NCBI GenBank assembly: GCA_943788725.1
Contig: CALSRJ010000003.1
Span: 248,001-312,000, forward strand
Direction: 5' to 3'
DNA: 64,000 nt
Source of the DNA: an uncultured Flavobacteriales bacterium
Lineage (GTDB): Bacteria > Bacteroidota > Bacteroidia > Flavobacteriales_G > Salibacteraceae
The translations under genes were made by a program, and so were the position numbers. Shown here in pieces: positions 1 through 9,524 of the stretch; position 1 is the first letter of the stretch, and each line of letters begins with the position of its first letter. The notes below the pieces were generated by a model. That model was not told the DNA's origin. It searched no databases and saw nothing but the letters and a program-made list of their open reading frames with translations.

Positions 1-351
1 GGAACCTACACGTGCACAGTAACGGACTTGAACGGCTGTAAAGGCTCGGATGATGCGAATACGAAAATCTGGCCTACGTCAGTAGAGGACGTTATCCGGG
101 ATGAAGGAGTAGCTGTTTATCCAAATCCAATAATAGATCAGTTTTTGCTGAAGTTTGCGAGTGTCGATCAGATGCCGAATCACATAGAAATGATCGATTT
201 ACAAGGTAGATCGGTAGCTGTTTTCTACCTCAATAACGCGGGCAAAGAGCATGCAATCAGCCTTCCAAGCGGCATCTCTAGCGGGTCATATGTTCTACGG
301 GTGCAACTCGAACATCAGATAAAAGACTTCCCCATTGTTGTTATTGAGTAA
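1..351 (+). CDS. T9SS type A sorting-domain protein, C-terminal fragment
   Basis: The reading frame is open from base 1, so this is the 3' end of a larger gene. The first residues (GTYTCTVTDLNGC) match the end of a SprB-type adhesin repeat, which usually closes with a 'Y-V-TDxNGC' pattern. A linker follows, then a type A T9SS C-terminal domain of about 75 residues starting at VAVYPNPIIDQF, with the DLQGR turn and the SGSYVLRV strand. Proteins with this tail are exported across the outer membrane and released or anchored at the cell surface. The function of the missing N-terminal part cannot be inferred. A hairpin terminator follows at 379-406. Confidence 0.85.
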   Translation, partial: GTYTCTVTDLNGCKGSDDANTKIWPTSVEDVIRDEGVAVYPNPIIDQFLLKFASVDQMPNHIEMIDLQGRSVAVFYLNNAGKEHAISLPSGISSGSYVLRVQLEHQIKDFPIVVIE

Positions 352-378
352 TCTTTTGATTGCTTCTATACAGCTCAT

Positions 379-406
379 AAAAAAGGCCGTTGTCGCGGTC
401 TTTTTT
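379..406 (+). terminator. Rho-independent terminator after the T9SS fragment
   Basis: An A-run leads into stem GGCCG (385-389), loop TTGTCG, and CGGTC (396-400), followed by six T. The A-run can pair with the T-run. It separates the upstream T9SS gene from the ribosomal protein promoter at 416-445. Confidence 0.75.
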
Positions 407-415
407 ATTTGCCAC

Positions 416-445
416 TTGTTTGATGATGTGGAGTTTGTATCTTTG
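416..445 (+). promoter_or_regulatory. Bacteroidota-type promoter of rpsF operon
   Basis: TTG at 416-418, exactly 19 bases, then TATCTTTG at 438-445. This is the Bacteroidota housekeeping sigma consensus (TTG-N19-TAnnTTTG). The bases right after the -7 box are CGCCCC, so a GC-rich start region is likely. The rrn promoter at 24837-24866 has the same -7 box and the same spacing. Confidence 0.85.
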
Positions 446-473
446 CGCCCCATTTTTAAAACGTTATAAGAAC

Positions 474-821
474 ATGTCAAATCGTTATGAGACTGTTTTC
501 ATTTTAACTCCCGTTTTGTCTGAGGACCAGGCAAAGGAAGCAGTCAAGAAATACACAGATTACCTCAAGAAGCAGGGCGCAAGCGTCACGCATCAAGAGA
601 ACTGGGGCCTTAAGAAATTGGCCTACCCTATCCAGAAGAAGTCCACTGGATTCTACCATCTGATTGAATTCGAAGCTGAGCCTGAGATTATCAGTCCACT
701 TGAAACGGAGTTTATCCGTGATGAGCGCATCATGCGTTTTCTAACCGTCCGGATGGATAAGCACCATGTTGCTTTTGCTGAAGGCAGGAGAAATAAGTCA
801 AAGAAAACCGCTAACGCTTAA
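474..821 (+). CDS. rpsF: 30S ribosomal protein S6
   Basis: This is a 115-residue S6 protein, which binds the S18 partner on the platform of the small subunit. It opens [19 protein letters not shown] and contains the typical [14 protein letters not shown] and [12 protein letters not shown] segments; the tail is basic ([11 protein letters not shown]). The frame is open upstream to 390, but S6 homology begins at the ATG at 474, 28 bases after the -7 box, so that start was chosen. It is first in the rpsF-rpsR-rplI operon, with 11 bp to rpsR. This gene order is widespread in bacteria. Confidence 0.97.
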   Translation: MSNRYETVFILTPVLSEDQAKEAVKKYTDYLKKQGASVTHQENWGLKKLAYPIQKKSTGFYHLIEFEAEPEIISPLETEFIRDERIMRFLTVRMDKHHVAFAEGRRNKSKKTANA

Positions 822-832
822 TACTAGAAAAG

Positions 833-1093
833 ATGGCTGATGACATTAGATATTTAACCCCGATTCAGATTGAGACCAAGAAAGAAAAGTATTGTTGGTT
901 CAAGAAGGCGGGCATCAAATACGTCGATTACAAAGACGGAGATTTTCTTCTTCGATTTGTGAACGAACAAGGAAAACTATTACCAAGAAGAATTACCGGC
1001 ACATCGGTAAAGTATCAACGAAAGGTTTCTCAAGCTGTTAAGCGATCACGTCACCTTGCTTTGATGCCTTACGTTACCGATATGTTGAAATAA
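833..1093 (+). CDS. rpsR: 30S ribosomal protein S18
   Basis: An 86-residue S18. The family core is visible: [30 protein letters not shown], then the RNA-binding stretch [22 protein letters not shown]. It assembles with S6 on the small subunit platform. The N-terminal leader ([21 protein letters not shown]) resembles the slightly extended Bacteroidota form and keeps a single cysteine. It lies between rpsF (11 bp upstream) and rplI (14 bp downstream) in one transcription unit driven by the 416-445 promoter. Confidence 0.97.
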   Translation: MADDIRYLTPIQIETKKEKYCWFKKAGIKYVDYKDGDFLLRFVNEQGKLLPRRITGTSVKYQRKVSQAVKRSRHLALMPYVTDMLK

Positions 1094-1107
1094 TCATAGA
1101 CAGGATC

Positions 1108-1554
1108 ATGGAAGTAATTCTAAAGCAAGACGTAGAAAAACTAGGTTACAAGGATGACCTGGTTGAGGTGAAAGATGGTTACGGACGTAACTTTCTTATT
1201 CCACAAGGAGTTGCCATTCTAGCCACTTCTTCTGCCAAGAAGGTGCATGCAGAGACAGTTCGTCAGCGTGCCAAGCGGGTAGAAAAGGAGCGTGAATCAG
1301 CACAGAAACTGGCTGCAAAACTCAAAGGTATGTCGATCAGTGTCGGCGCCAAGGTAGGTGAGTCAGGTAAGATCTTTGGATCTGTCAACAACATTCAACT
1401 CGCAGAGGAGATGGCTAAGTTGGGCATTGAACTTGAGCGTAAGCACATCAAGATCACCGGTGATACCATCAAGTCTATCGGAACTTACGAAGCTGAAGTT
1501 ACCTTCCACAGAGATGTGGTTGAGACCATTTCATTCGAAGTAGTTGGAGAGTAA
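1108..1554 (+). CDS. rplI: 50S ribosomal protein L9
   Basis: A 148-residue L9 of normal length. It opens with MEVILKQDVEKLGYKDDLVEVKDGYGRNFLIPQG, the conserved N-terminal 23S-binding domain. A long charged helix follows (about residues 40-75, rich in K, R, E and A), then the C-terminal domain with GKIFGSVNNIQLAEEM. It is the last gene of the rpsF-rpsR-rplI operon and is followed directly by a strong hairpin terminator at 1579-1605. Confidence 0.97.
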   Translation: MEVILKQDVEKLGYKDDLVEVKDGYGRNFLIPQGVAILATSSAKKVHAETVRQRAKRVEKERESAQKLAAKLKGMSISVGAKVGESGKIFGSVNNIQLAEEMAKLGIELERKHIKITGDTIKSIGTYEAEVTFHRDVVETISFEVVGE

Positions 1555-1578
1555 TTGAAACTCGAAATACATAGAAAA

Positions 1579-1605
1579 GGGAAGTCCATGGGCTTCCCTT
1601 TTTTT
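1579..1605 (+). terminator. Rho-independent terminator of rpsF operon
   Basis: GGGAAGTCC / GGGCTTCCC form a near-perfect palindromic hairpin (1579-1598, one T-G wobble), followed by a run of seven T. It sits 24 bp after the rplI stop. Confidence 0.9.
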
Positions 1606-1666
1606 GTTTCTATCAAACAATCACCGTTCGCAAACCTTAATATTGTGGACACAAAAAATCACCAGC

Positions 1667-3934
1667 ATGATCTTTGATCTCGACATGATAAAAGCTGTGT
1701 ACGAGCGATATCCAGAACGGGTCGCGGCAGCAAGAAAAATGCTTGACAAACCTCTCACGCTCTCTGAGAAGATTCTGTACACCCACTTGTGGGGCGGGAA
1801 TCCCCAAGAGGTTTTTTCTCGTGGAAAGAGCTATGTAGACTTTGCACCAGATAGAGTGGCAATGCAGGACGCTACTGCCCAGATGGCTCTTCTTCAGTTT
1901 ATGCAAGCTGGAAAGGATAAGGTAGCTGTGCCATCTACAGTGCACGCCGACCACCTCATTCAAGCCCGTCTCGGCGCAGACAAGGATTTGCAAGAGTCTA
2001 TCAATAAAAACAACGAAGTATTTAACTTTCTATCCTCTGTCTCTAGTAAGTACGGCATTGGCTTCTGGAAGCCAGGCGCAGGGATCATTCACCAAGTGGT
2101 GCTAGAGAACTATGCATTTCCTGGTGGAATGATGATCGGAACCGACAGCCATACGGTGAATGCTGGCGGATTAGGAATGGTAGCCATCGGAGTGGGTGGA
2201 GCAGATGCAGTTGACGTGATGGCAGGTATGCCTTGGGAATTGAAATTCCCTAAGTTGATCGGAGTGAAGCTCACAGGAAAATTGAGTGGCTGGACGGCTC
2301 CTAAGGATGTGATACTTAAGGTTGCAGGGATACTGACCGTGAAAGGCGGAACGGGTTGTATTGTAGAATATTTTGGAGAGGGCGCTGAATCCATGTCTTG
2401 TACCGGAAAAGGTACCATCTGCAACATGGGTGCTGAAATTGGAGCCACCACATCCACATTTGGGTATGACGATAGTATGCGACGCTACCTAACCGCAACA
2501 GGGAGAGCGGATGTTGTTGCGCTTGCGGACCAAGTTGCAGAGCACTTGACGGGTGATGCTGAAGTATATGCGAATCCCGAGAAATATTTTGATCAAGTGA
2601 TTGAAATTGATCTCAATGCACTTGAACCTCACGTGAACGGTCCGTTCACGCCAGATCTTGCGACACCTGTGTCTAAGATGAAAGAAGTTTTGAAGACCAA
2701 AGATTGGCCTCAAACGATAGAGTGGGGATTGATTGGTTCATGTACCAATAGCTCTTACGAAGACCTTTCACGTGCTGCCTCTATTGCCAAGCAAGCGGTT
2801 GAAAAAGGCCTGAAACCAAAAGCCGAATTCGGAATCAATCCTGGATCTGAACAAGTTCGATACACCACAGAGCGCGATGGATTGCTCGGAATTTTCGAAA
2901 ACCTTGGCGCCAAGATCTTTACCAATGCTTGTGGTCCATGTATTGGCCAATGGGCTAGAACAGGAGCTGAAGACAAAAAGAAGAACAGCATCGTTCACTC
3001 GTTTAACAGAAACTTCTCGAAACGCGCAGACGGCAATCCAAACACCCATGCGTTCGTCACTTCGCCTGAGATGGTGGCTGCTATTGCAATTAGCGGACGA
3101 TTGGATTTTAATCCGATGACAGATTCTTTGATCAATGAAAATGGTGAAGAGGTAAGATTTGATTCACCTACAGGATTCGAACTGCCACCGCGTGGATTTG
3201 ATGTTGAGGATCCAGGATATCAAGCGCCAGCTGAGAATGGAGGCCAAATTGCCATTAACGTAAAAGAAGATAGCTCGCGTCTTCAGCTGCTTGAGCCTTT
3301 TTCTGCTTGGGATGGGAAGAACATCACCGGTGCAAAATTGCTGATCAAAGCCTTTGGAAAATGCACAACAGACCATATCTCTATGGCAGGACCATGGTTG
3401 AGGTATCGAGGACACTTGGATAACATTTCGAACAACCTGTTGATCGGCGCAGTGAATGCCTTTGGTGGTGGAACCAACGAAGTGGTTAACCAACTCACAG
3501 GTGAGAAAATGGAAGTTCCTGCATCAGCGCGGGCCTTCAAGAAGGCTGGAATTCCTTCGATTGTAGTAGGAGATCACAACTATGGTGAGGGTTCATCGCG
3601 CGAGCATGCTGCCATGGAACCGCGTCATCTAGGAGTAATTGCAGTAATTGTGAAGTCTTTTGCGCGCATCCATGAGACCAACCTTAAGAAGCAGGGCATG
3701 CTTGGGTTGACATTCGCGAACGAGGCTGATTACGACAAGATCCTAGAGAATGACACGTTCAATTTCATTGACTTGTCTTCATTTGCTCCAGATCGACAGC
3801 TCACCTTAGAGTTGGTGCATGCAGATGGAAGCAAAGAGGAAATCAAGCTGAATCATACATATAATGCGGCGCAGATTGCCTGGTTCAATGCCGGTAGCGC
3901 CCTGAACCTCATCAAGCAGCAATACGCATCCTAA
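1667..3934 (+). CDS. acnA: Aconitate hydratase
   Basis: Aconitase interconverts citrate and isocitrate in the TCA cycle using a [4Fe-4S] cluster. The 755-residue length and residue pattern match the mitochondrial-type enzyme common in Bacteroidota. The cluster cysteines are at about C359 (SCTNSSYED), C422 and C425 ([10 protein letters not shown]). Substrate-binding segments include [14 protein letters not shown] and the C-terminal [17 protein letters not shown]. The frame is open to 1604, but the ATG at 1667 ([19 protein letters not shown]) starts the recognisable protein. A weak -7-like TAATATTG lies at 1638-1645. No terminator was seen before hemE. The symbol could equally be written acn. 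Confidence 0.95.
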   Translation: MIFDLDMIKAVYERYPERVAAARKMLDKPLTLSEKILYTHLWGGNPQEVFSRGKSYVDFAPDRVAMQDATAQMALLQFMQAGKDKVAVPSTVHADHLIQARLGADKDLQESINKNNEVFNFLSSVSSKYGIGFWKPGAGIIHQVVLENYAFPGGMMIGTDSHTVNAGGLGMVAIGVGGADAVDVMAGMPWELKFPKLIGVKLTGKLSGWTAPKDVILKVAGILTVKGGTGCIVEYFGEGAESMSCTGKGTICNMGAEIGATTSTFGYDDSMRRYLTATGRADVVALADQVAEHLTGDAEVYANPEKYFDQVIEIDLNALEPHVNGPFTPDLATPVSKMKEVLKTKDWPQTIEWGLIGSCTNSSYEDLSRAASIAKQAVEKGLKPKAEFGINPGSEQVRYTTERDGLLGIFENLGAKIFTNACGPCIGQWARTGAEDKKKNSIVHSFNRNFSKRADGNPNTHAFVTSPEMVAAIAISGRLDFNPMTDSLINENGEEVRFDSPTGFELPPRGFDVEDPGYQAPAENGGQIAINVKEDSSRLQLLEPFSAWDGKNITGAKLLIKAFGKCTTDHISMAGPWLRYRGHLDNISNNLLIGAVNAFGGGTNEVVNQLTGEKMEVPASARAFKKAGIPSIVVGDHNYGEGSSREHAAMEPRHLGVIAVIVKSFARIHETNLKKQGMLGLTFANEADYDKILENDTFNFIDLSSFAPDRQLTLELVHADGSKEEIKLNHTYNAAQIAWFNAGSALNLIKQQYAS

Positions 3935-3981
3935 ATCAATAAATCTAGGCGGTTGATCACCTCAACGGCCATACTGTATCC

Positions 3982-5007
3982 GTGCAAAACGATTTGATCA
4001 TACGCGCCGCTCGAGGCGAAAAGACGGAAAGGAGTCCGGTCTGGGTGATGCGACAAGCAGGTCGAATTCTCCCAGAGTACCGCGCCGTTCGAGCAAGTCT
4101 TTCTGGGTTTAAGGAACTCGTTGAAACGCCAGACTTAGCAGCCGAAGTGACCGTGCAACCCGTTGATATTCTCGGGGTAGATGCGGCCATTATCTTCTCG
4201 GACATCTTAGTGATTCCGGAAGCGATGGGTCTGCCGTATGAAATGATCAAGGGCAAGGGCCCTCATTTTCCAAAGGTGATTGAACGCGCAAGTGATATTG
4301 ATGCCTTGCACGTTGCCGATGGAAGTGAACTGCAGTACGTCTATGATGCCATCCGCGAAACACGCAAGAGGCTAGATGGTCGCGTTCCTGTGATTGGATT
4401 TGCGGGCGCTCCTTTTACCATTCTTTGCTATATGATCGAAGGACAAGGCAGCAAGACCTTTTCCAATGCTCGAAGATGGCTGCACGCCTATCCCAATGAA
4501 GCGCACGCCTTGTTGGAGAAAATCACCGCCTCTACCATCGCATATTTGAAACTGCAAGTGGCGGCTGGGGTGTCCGTTTACCAAGTATTCGATTCTTGGG
4601 CTGGAGTCTTGAGTAAGTCGTTGTATCAGGAGTTTTGTATGCCTTATTTGGAGCGAATTGCACAAGAAGTGAATTCGGTACCGCGAACCATTTTCGCAAA
4701 AGGCGCGCAATTTGCAATGGAGGACCTCATGGCGTCTTCATACAATACGGTAGGGTTGGACTGGACGATGGATCCGATGCAAATTCGAGCTATGAATCCG
4801 AGTAAGGTTCTACAAGGAAATCTAGACCCGACGGTGCTTTACGCGGAGGATGAGGTCGTCGTTCAAAAGACTAATGAGATGTTAAGTTCATTCAGCGGCG
4901 GCGGGCACATTGCTAATTTGGGCCACGGTGTATATCCGGATACCGATTGGAGGAAAGTCAAGCTATTTATAGACACGATCAAAACAAGTAACAATACAAA
5001 TCAATGA
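3982..5007 (+). CDS. hemE: Uroporphyrinogen decarboxylase
   Basis: HemE removes four carboxyl groups from uroporphyrinogen III to give coproporphyrinogen III in heme synthesis. The 341-residue protein shows the family signature [15 protein letters not shown] near residue 21, the [16 protein letters not shown] core, and [10 protein letters not shown] followed by GHGVYPDTD near the C-terminus. The start is a GTG; no in-frame ATG lies close upstream. It begins 47 bp after acn. Its stop overlaps the next gene's start (ATGA at 5004-5007), suggesting translational coupling to the OmpA-family protein, although no functional link is evident. Confidence 0.95.
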   Translation: MQNDLIIRAARGEKTERSPVWVMRQAGRILPEYRAVRASLSGFKELVETPDLAAEVTVQPVDILGVDAAIIFSDILVIPEAMGLPYEMIKGKGPHFPKVIERASDIDALHVADGSELQYVYDAIRETRKRLDGRVPVIGFAGAPFTILCYMIEGQGSKTFSNARRWLHAYPNEAHALLEKITASTIAYLKLQVAAGVSVYQVFDSWAGVLSKSLYQEFCMPYLERIAQEVNSVPRTIFAKGAQFAMEDLMASSYNTVGLDWTMDPMQIRAMNPSKVLQGNLDPTVLYAEDEVVVQKTNEMLSSFSGGGHIANLGHGVYPDTDWRKVKLFIDTIKTSNNTNQ

Positions 5008-6149
5008 ACATGAAGTCAATCATCTATTCCCTGGCGTTTCTTTTGGTTTCGATGAGCGCATTTGCGCAAGGAAACCTCGTGCCGAACTATGGCTTTGAGG
5101 ATCCTACAAAGAAGATCAAGGAAGCTGGCGCCATCGAACTCGCAGAGCCGTGGGAGTCACTTACCGATACTAAGCCTGACTTGTTTAACCCAAAGAGTAA
5201 AGGAGAAGATTGGGGTGTGCCTTCAAATGTGTATGGTGAAGCCGATCCAAATTCAGGTGAAGGATACGCTGGATTGGTGATGTATTCTTACAAGGATAGC
5301 GATCCACGGACCTACTTGCAGGTGAAGCTGTACTCTCCACTAGAAGAGGAGAAGGTGTATTGTGTGAAAATGCACGTAATGCTGGCGATGCTTGCGAAGT
5401 ATGCATGCAATAACCTTGGGATGTACGTGAGTGAAAAACCTGTCGACGAAGAAGCCCTCGAGGCAAATGCTATCACACCCCAGATTCAGCATACCCAAAA
5501 TCGTGTTTTCAACGAGCAATTTGCTTGGGAGCCGATTTGTCAGTCTTACATTGCGAAGGGAGGTGAACGCTACCTTACCATCGGAAACTTTGCACCTTCT
5601 AGTGAGACAGAAGAAGAAAAGATCAAGAAGCCAAAGGGCATTACCGGACAGCAGGCGCGTACTGCATATTACTACATTGATGATGTTTCGGTAATCAACA
5701 TGGCGGGACTGGATGAGTGCGATTGTGAAGTGGATGCCTCTGGAAGTGCTTTGAAGGTCCAGTACTCAAAAGAAGTGAGTTCTGATATGGAAGTAGACGT
5801 GACCGACGACATCCAAATGTCTCGTGTATACTTTGATGAAATGACTTCCGAAATCAACGAAGACAACATGGTCGCGGTAGCGAAAGTTGCGGCCCTTCTT
5901 AAAGATCATCCTAAATACAAGGTGAAAATTACAGGTCACACCGACCCTGTGGAAGAAGCGAAGGTGACGGGCGATGTTTCGCTTCAGCGCGCGCAATCTG
6001 TCAAGGATAAATTGGTGGAGCTTGGAGCTTATCCAAATAAGATTTTGGTGGTTGGTGTGCAGGACTTTGATCCTGCCACAGATGACGTCACTCCTGCGGG
6101 TCAGGCGCAAAACAGACGAGTAGTCTTTGAGGTGACCAGCAAGGAATAA
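5004..6149 (+). CDS. OmpA-family outer membrane protein
   Basis: A 381-residue secreted protein. A signal peptide ([20 protein letters not shown]) is followed by a beta-sandwich-like region beginning [11 protein letters not shown], typical of carbohydrate-binding-like modules. The C-terminal third is an OmpA-like peptidoglycan-binding domain (about residues 270-380) with [27 protein letters not shown] and the closing QNRRVVFEV; the Asp of GHTD and the Arg of LQRAQ that bind diaminopimelate are present. It probably sits in the periplasm or outer membrane and anchors to the wall. Start is ATG 5004 (ATGA overlap with hemE) or ATG 5010. A terminator follows at 6175. Confidence 0.88.
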   Translation: MNMKSIIYSLAFLLVSMSAFAQGNLVPNYGFEDPTKKIKEAGAIELAEPWESLTDTKPDLFNPKSKGEDWGVPSNVYGEADPNSGEGYAGLVMYSYKDSDPRTYLQVKLYSPLEEEKVYCVKMHVMLAMLAKYACNNLGMYVSEKPVDEEALEANAITPQIQHTQNRVFNEQFAWEPICQSYIAKGGERYLTIGNFAPSSETEEEKIKKPKGITGQQARTAYYYIDDVSVINMAGLDECDCEVDASGSALKVQYSKEVSSDMEVDVTDDIQMSRVYFDEMTSEINEDNMVAVAKVAALLKDHPKYKVKITGHTDPVEEAKVTGDVSLQRAQSVKDKLVELGAYPNKILVVGVQDFDPATDDVTPAGQAQNRRVVFEVTSKE

Positions 6150-6174
6150 TGTAAACTCGAATTTATTGAAGATT

Positions 6175-6203
6175 AAAGCCCCGATGTATTCGGGGCTTTT
6201 TAT
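6175..6203 (+). terminator. Rho-independent terminator after OmpA-family gene
   Basis: AAAGCCCCGA / TCGGGGCTTT perfect 10-bp stem with a 5-base loop, ending in a T-run. The stem core is the same GCCCCGA as in the terminator at 21326-21355. Confidence 0.92.
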
Positions 6204-6217
6204 TTTCGCTACCCTCC

Positions 6218-7525
6218 ATGATCAAGCGAAATAATCCTACTACGGTCCGAGCATGGGCCTTTTATGACTGGGCGAATTCCGTTTACCCCTTGGTCATCAC
6301 GACGTCTATTTTTCCGATTTTTTATGAAGCAAAGACTTCCTCTGCATTGGCAGATGGAACCGTCTACGAAAAGGTCCGATTCTTTGGAATGGACTTCATC
6401 AATACTGAATTGTACAGTTACGTCCTTTCCTTGTCGTTTCTGATCGTTAGTTTTCTCTCACCCATCCTTTCTGGTATTGCGGATTACTCTGGTAGAAAAA
6501 AGAGCTTCCTGAAATTATTCTGCTACCTAGGCGCTTCAGGTTGCGCGTTACTTTTCTTCTTCGACCCGGCCTATTTGGAACTGTCTATGGTCTTCGTATT
6601 GATGGCAAGTGTTGGGTTTTGGGGAAGCCTTGTCTTCTACAATGCCTTTCTTCCAGAGATAGCTGAACCTAAGTTGCACGACCGAGTGAGCGCGCAGGGA
6701 TTCGCCTATGGATACTTGGGCAGTGCCCTCCTCCTCATTGCCTTGCTGATCTTGATTCAAACGGAAACCATGCCAGCGCGTTTTGCATTTCCTTTGGTGG
6801 CCATTTGGTGGGCTGGCTTTGCACAAGTCACCTATTACTACCTCCCAGATAACGTATACGACAGAAAGCCGGTTCAGCGACACATGTTTTCCAAAGGCTT
6901 CCAAGAACTGCGAAGTGTATGGAGTGATTTGTCAACTCAGTTTAACCTTAAAGCATTCCTGCGGTCGTTCTTCGTTTACAGCATGGGCGTACAGACCGTT
7001 ATGCTTATGGCTGTGCTCTTCGCTAAGAAGGAGGTTGAATGGGGTGATCAAGATGACGCTGGCCTCATAGTGAGTATTCTTATCATTCAATTCGTCGCCA
7101 TTCTCGGCGCCTATCTGTTTGCTCAGATGAGCAAGCGTATTGGAAACATCAAAGTATTGGCCACTGCTTTGGTGATTTGGGTTGGGGTTTGTTTTAGCGC
7201 TTACTTCATAAGCACACCGGTTCAATTTTACCTCCTTGCTGCCGTTGTAGGACTGGTTATGGGGGGTATCCAAGCCCTGTCGCGTTCTACCTACTCTAAG
7301 CTCATCCCAGAAACACTAGACCATGCCTCCTACTTCAGTTTTTATGATGTCGTGGAGAAGCTCGGTATCGTGATTGGTACCCTTCTTTTTGGATTGATCG
7401 AAGGAGCGACTTCAAGCATGCGGAATTCGGCATTGGCCTTATTGGTGTTCTTTTTAGTAGGATTGATTTTACTTCTCTTCGTGAAAAAGGACGAAAGGAT
7501 CGCACCTTTGCCCAGGAAGCGTTGA
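6218..7525 (+). CDS. UMF1-family (Atg22-like) MFS transporter
   Basis: A 435-residue inner-membrane protein with about 12 hydrophobic segments. The opening NNPTTVRAWAFYDWANSVYPLVI is characteristic of the UMF1/Atg22 branch of the major facilitator superfamily, where 'WAFYDWANS' is the best-known signature. Other MFS marks are GIADYSGRKKSFLK after the second helix pair and GGIQALSRSTYSKLIPE later on. Fungal Atg22 exports amino acids from the vacuole; the bacterial substrate is not known. The ATG at 6218 follows the terminator at 6175-6203. A 12-bp gap leads to lhgO. Confidence 0.88.
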   Translation: MIKRNNPTTVRAWAFYDWANSVYPLVITTSIFPIFYEAKTSSALADGTVYEKVRFFGMDFINTELYSYVLSLSFLIVSFLSPILSGIADYSGRKKSFLKLFCYLGASGCALLFFFDPAYLELSMVFVLMASVGFWGSLVFYNAFLPEIAEPKLHDRVSAQGFAYGYLGSALLLIALLILIQTETMPARFAFPLVAIWWAGFAQVTYYYLPDNVYDRKPVQRHMFSKGFQELRSVWSDLSTQFNLKAFLRSFFVYSMGVQTVMLMAVLFAKKEVEWGDQDDAGLIVSILIIQFVAILGAYLFAQMSKRIGNIKVLATALVIWVGVCFSAYFISTPVQFYLLAAVVGLVMGGIQALSRSTYSKLIPETLDHASYFSFYDVVEKLGIVIGTLLFGLIEGATSSMRNSALALLVFFLVGLILLLFVKKDERIAPLPRKR

Positions 7526-7537
7526 CCTTAAAACAAA

Positions 7538-8761
7538 GTGACTTTGATAGCATCATTTGATATAGCCGTAGTAGGAGGGGGAATTGTAGGCGTGGCGACT
7601 GCGTATAAGCTACAGCTCGCTTATCCAGATCGTACCATAGCGGTGATCGAAAAGGAAAAACGCCTTGCGGATCATCAAACGGGCAACAACTCAGGCGTCA
7701 TTCATTCAGGCATTTACTACAAGCCGGGCTCCTATAAAGCTCGACTGTGTGTAAATGGTCGACGTGAATTGGTGCGGTTTGCACAGGATTATAATGTGTC
7801 GCATGATATATGCGGAAAGGTGGTGGTGGCTGCCGAACGCAATGAATTGAAGCAATTGGATGCTATATATCAGCGTGCCTTAGATAATGAGGTGGAAGAT
7901 GTACGGCGGATCAATGCGGAGGAGATTAAAGACCTAGAGCCTTATTGTGCTGGAATCGCTGGCATGCAGGTGGGATGCACAGGCATCATTGATTACAGAG
8001 CCATGACAGAACAAATGGCCGCCCTGCTTGATGGAATGCAAGAAGGCAGTCGGATTTTTCTAGATCATGAGGTAGTGGACGTCACTAAAGTTGGCGAGCG
8101 CACGCGACTCAAGACGAAGCGTGGTGAAATAGAAGCGAAGTATGTAGTCTTTTGCGGTGGCTTGCAAGCGGATCGACTTGCCATGAAGGCGAAGGTGGAT
8201 CTCGACATGCGCGTTTTAGGGTTCAGGGGCGATTATTATGTGCTCTCAGAAGAGGGAAGACACAAAGTCAAGAACCTGATTTATCCTGTTCCTAATCCAG
8301 AATTTCCATTCCTAGGCGTGCATTTTACGCGGATGGTGGATGGTGAAGTAGAATGCGGACCGAACGCAGTGTTTGTCTTCAAACGCGAAGGATACAACAA
8401 AACGGACTTTAACCTGAAAGATACTGCGGACGCCCTGGCTTATCCTGGTACTTGGAAGTTTTTCGCCAAGCATTGGAGGTATGGAATCGAAGAATACCGA
8501 CGTGCCTTTTCGAAGCAGCTCTTTCTCAAAACACTTCAGAAGTTGATTCCTTCGCTAGAAATGAATGATTTGTCTGAAGAGCGGGCGGGAGTTCGCGCGA
8601 TGGCGCTTGGAGATGACGGAACGATGATCGATGACTTCAAGATTGAGTACAAGGATAATTGCATCCATGTATTGAACGCACCCAGTCCTGCGGCAACGGC
8701 GTGCTTGGCAATTGGTGAAGAGGTCAGGAAAATGGCGTCTGATTATTTTAGGCTGGACTAG
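7538..8761 (+). CDS. lhgO: L-2-hydroxyglutarate oxidase
   Basis: An FAD-dependent oxidoreductase of the DAO superfamily, 407 residues. The N-terminal dinucleotide-binding motif reads DIAVVGGGIVGVATAYKL, followed by the LhgO-type segment NNSGVIHSGIYYKPGS. The C-terminus has SPAATACLAIGEEV. The enzyme oxidises L-2-hydroxyglutarate to 2-oxoglutarate, a metabolite repair reaction; in E. coli electrons go to the quinone pool. The start is GTG 7538 or TTG 7544; no ATG is available. It may be co-transcribed with the UMF1 transporter. Its stop overlaps the stop of the convergent hypothetical gene by 4 bp (CTAG). Confidence 0.9.
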   Translation: MTLIASFDIAVVGGGIVGVATAYKLQLAYPDRTIAVIEKEKRLADHQTGNNSGVIHSGIYYKPGSYKARLCVNGRRELVRFAQDYNVSHDICGKVVVAAERNELKQLDAIYQRALDNEVEDVRRINAEEIKDLEPYCAGIAGMQVGCTGIIDYRAMTEQMAALLDGMQEGSRIFLDHEVVDVTKVGERTRLKTKRGEIEAKYVVFCGGLQADRLAMKAKVDLDMRVLGFRGDYYVLSEEGRHKVKNLIYPVPNPEFPFLGVHFTRMVDGEVECGPNAVFVFKREGYNKTDFNLKDTADALAYPGTWKFFAKHWRYGIEEYRRAFSKQLFLKTLQKLIPSLEMNDLSEERAGVRAMALGDDGTMIDDFKIEYKDNCIHVLNAPSPAATACLAIGEEVRKMASDYFRLD

Positions 8762-9303
8762 TCTTCAACTACCCGATACTTGTCGCGCACTTCATCCCAA
8801 TCAAAAATGAATTGGCTGATGATCTCGTCTAATCGCTTTAGGAAAATCGGGTTGGGCGTGTTCATGTTTCGGAAGTAGTCCGTCTGAAACTGGTTGAGAT
8901 CATACTTGAAGAAAACTCCTTTCGACATGGCGTAGCGCGTATTCTTCGAGGGGTGGTTGATCCGACTCATCCAGGATTGATACTTGGCAATCGTTTCCTT
9001 TAGGACCATAGGGTCTACGCTAAGCGCAACCGCTAATTTTCGATAGATCTTTTCGGTGATGCGTACGTCCTTTACCGACTCGAAGTGATTACTCAACAAT
9101 TTCATGTTTCCGGCAATGATGACGAGGAGGAACCTGTCGGAGTCCGACTTGTCTAATTTGGGGCGCGAAAGAAATTCGGGGTCGTTGTTGACGATTTCCG
9201 CAACATCGGCGAAGCCTTCTTCAACAAGTCGTAAGATTGAGTTCGCAAAGAAATTTGCAAGTTGATCTTCAGTAAGCTTTTTCTTCCTTAGTATGGTAAA
9301 CAT
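8758..9303 (-). CDS. Conserved hypothetical protein, helical
   Basis: A 181-residue soluble protein with no signal peptide or membrane segment and no recognised catalytic motif. It is rich in charged helices (KLTEDQLANFFANSILRLVEEG at the start, KRLDEIISQFIFDWDEV at the end). I recognise it only as the kind of single-copy hypothetical found in Bacteroidota. It converges on lhgO with a 4-bp stop-to-stop overlap and has a 221-bp upstream region before ppk1. Coding is supported by codon usage like its neighbours, a clean ATG and a normal amino-acid mix. Confidence 0.75.
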   Translation of the reverse strand: MFTILRKKKLTEDQLANFFANSILRLVEEGFADVAEIVNNDPEFLSRPKLDKSDSDRFLLVIIAGNMKLLSNHFESVKDVRITEKIYRKLAVALSVDPMVLKETIAKYQSWMSRINHPSKNTRYAMSKGVFFKYDLNQFQTDYFRNMNTPNPIFLKRLDEIISQFIFDWDEVRDKYRVVED

Positions 9304-9524
9304 CAGTTCCTATCAATGATTTGGACAATGATGAATCCAAAGGTATGCCCATAAATAGGGGGCTTTCAGGTGGGGTGTCCATTCCTTATCAACAGAGTTT
9401 TCAACGATTGAATGAGTCCCGATGTTACCGCAAACTGTATTCTTTGTGAAGGTCTTGTGAAGTCTTCCTTGTCTATGCTATGACAACGGTACTGTGCGTT
9501 GTACCTTAGCTGAAGAATCTGAAT
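9304..9524. other. Divergent intergenic region upstream of ppk1
   Basis: This 221-bp region separates the minus-strand hypothetical gene from ppk1 and must hold both promoters. A weak -7-like TACCTTAG lies at 9502-9509. One isolated TTATCAACA at 9386-9394 resembles a DnaA box but has no companions. No clear operator or hairpin was seen. Confidence 0.4.

Noticed and set aside
9386-9394. DnaA-box-like TTATCAACA upstream of ppk1
   Set aside because: Single imperfect copy, no cluster, no AT-rich unwinding region, no dnaA or gidA nearby; not an origin.
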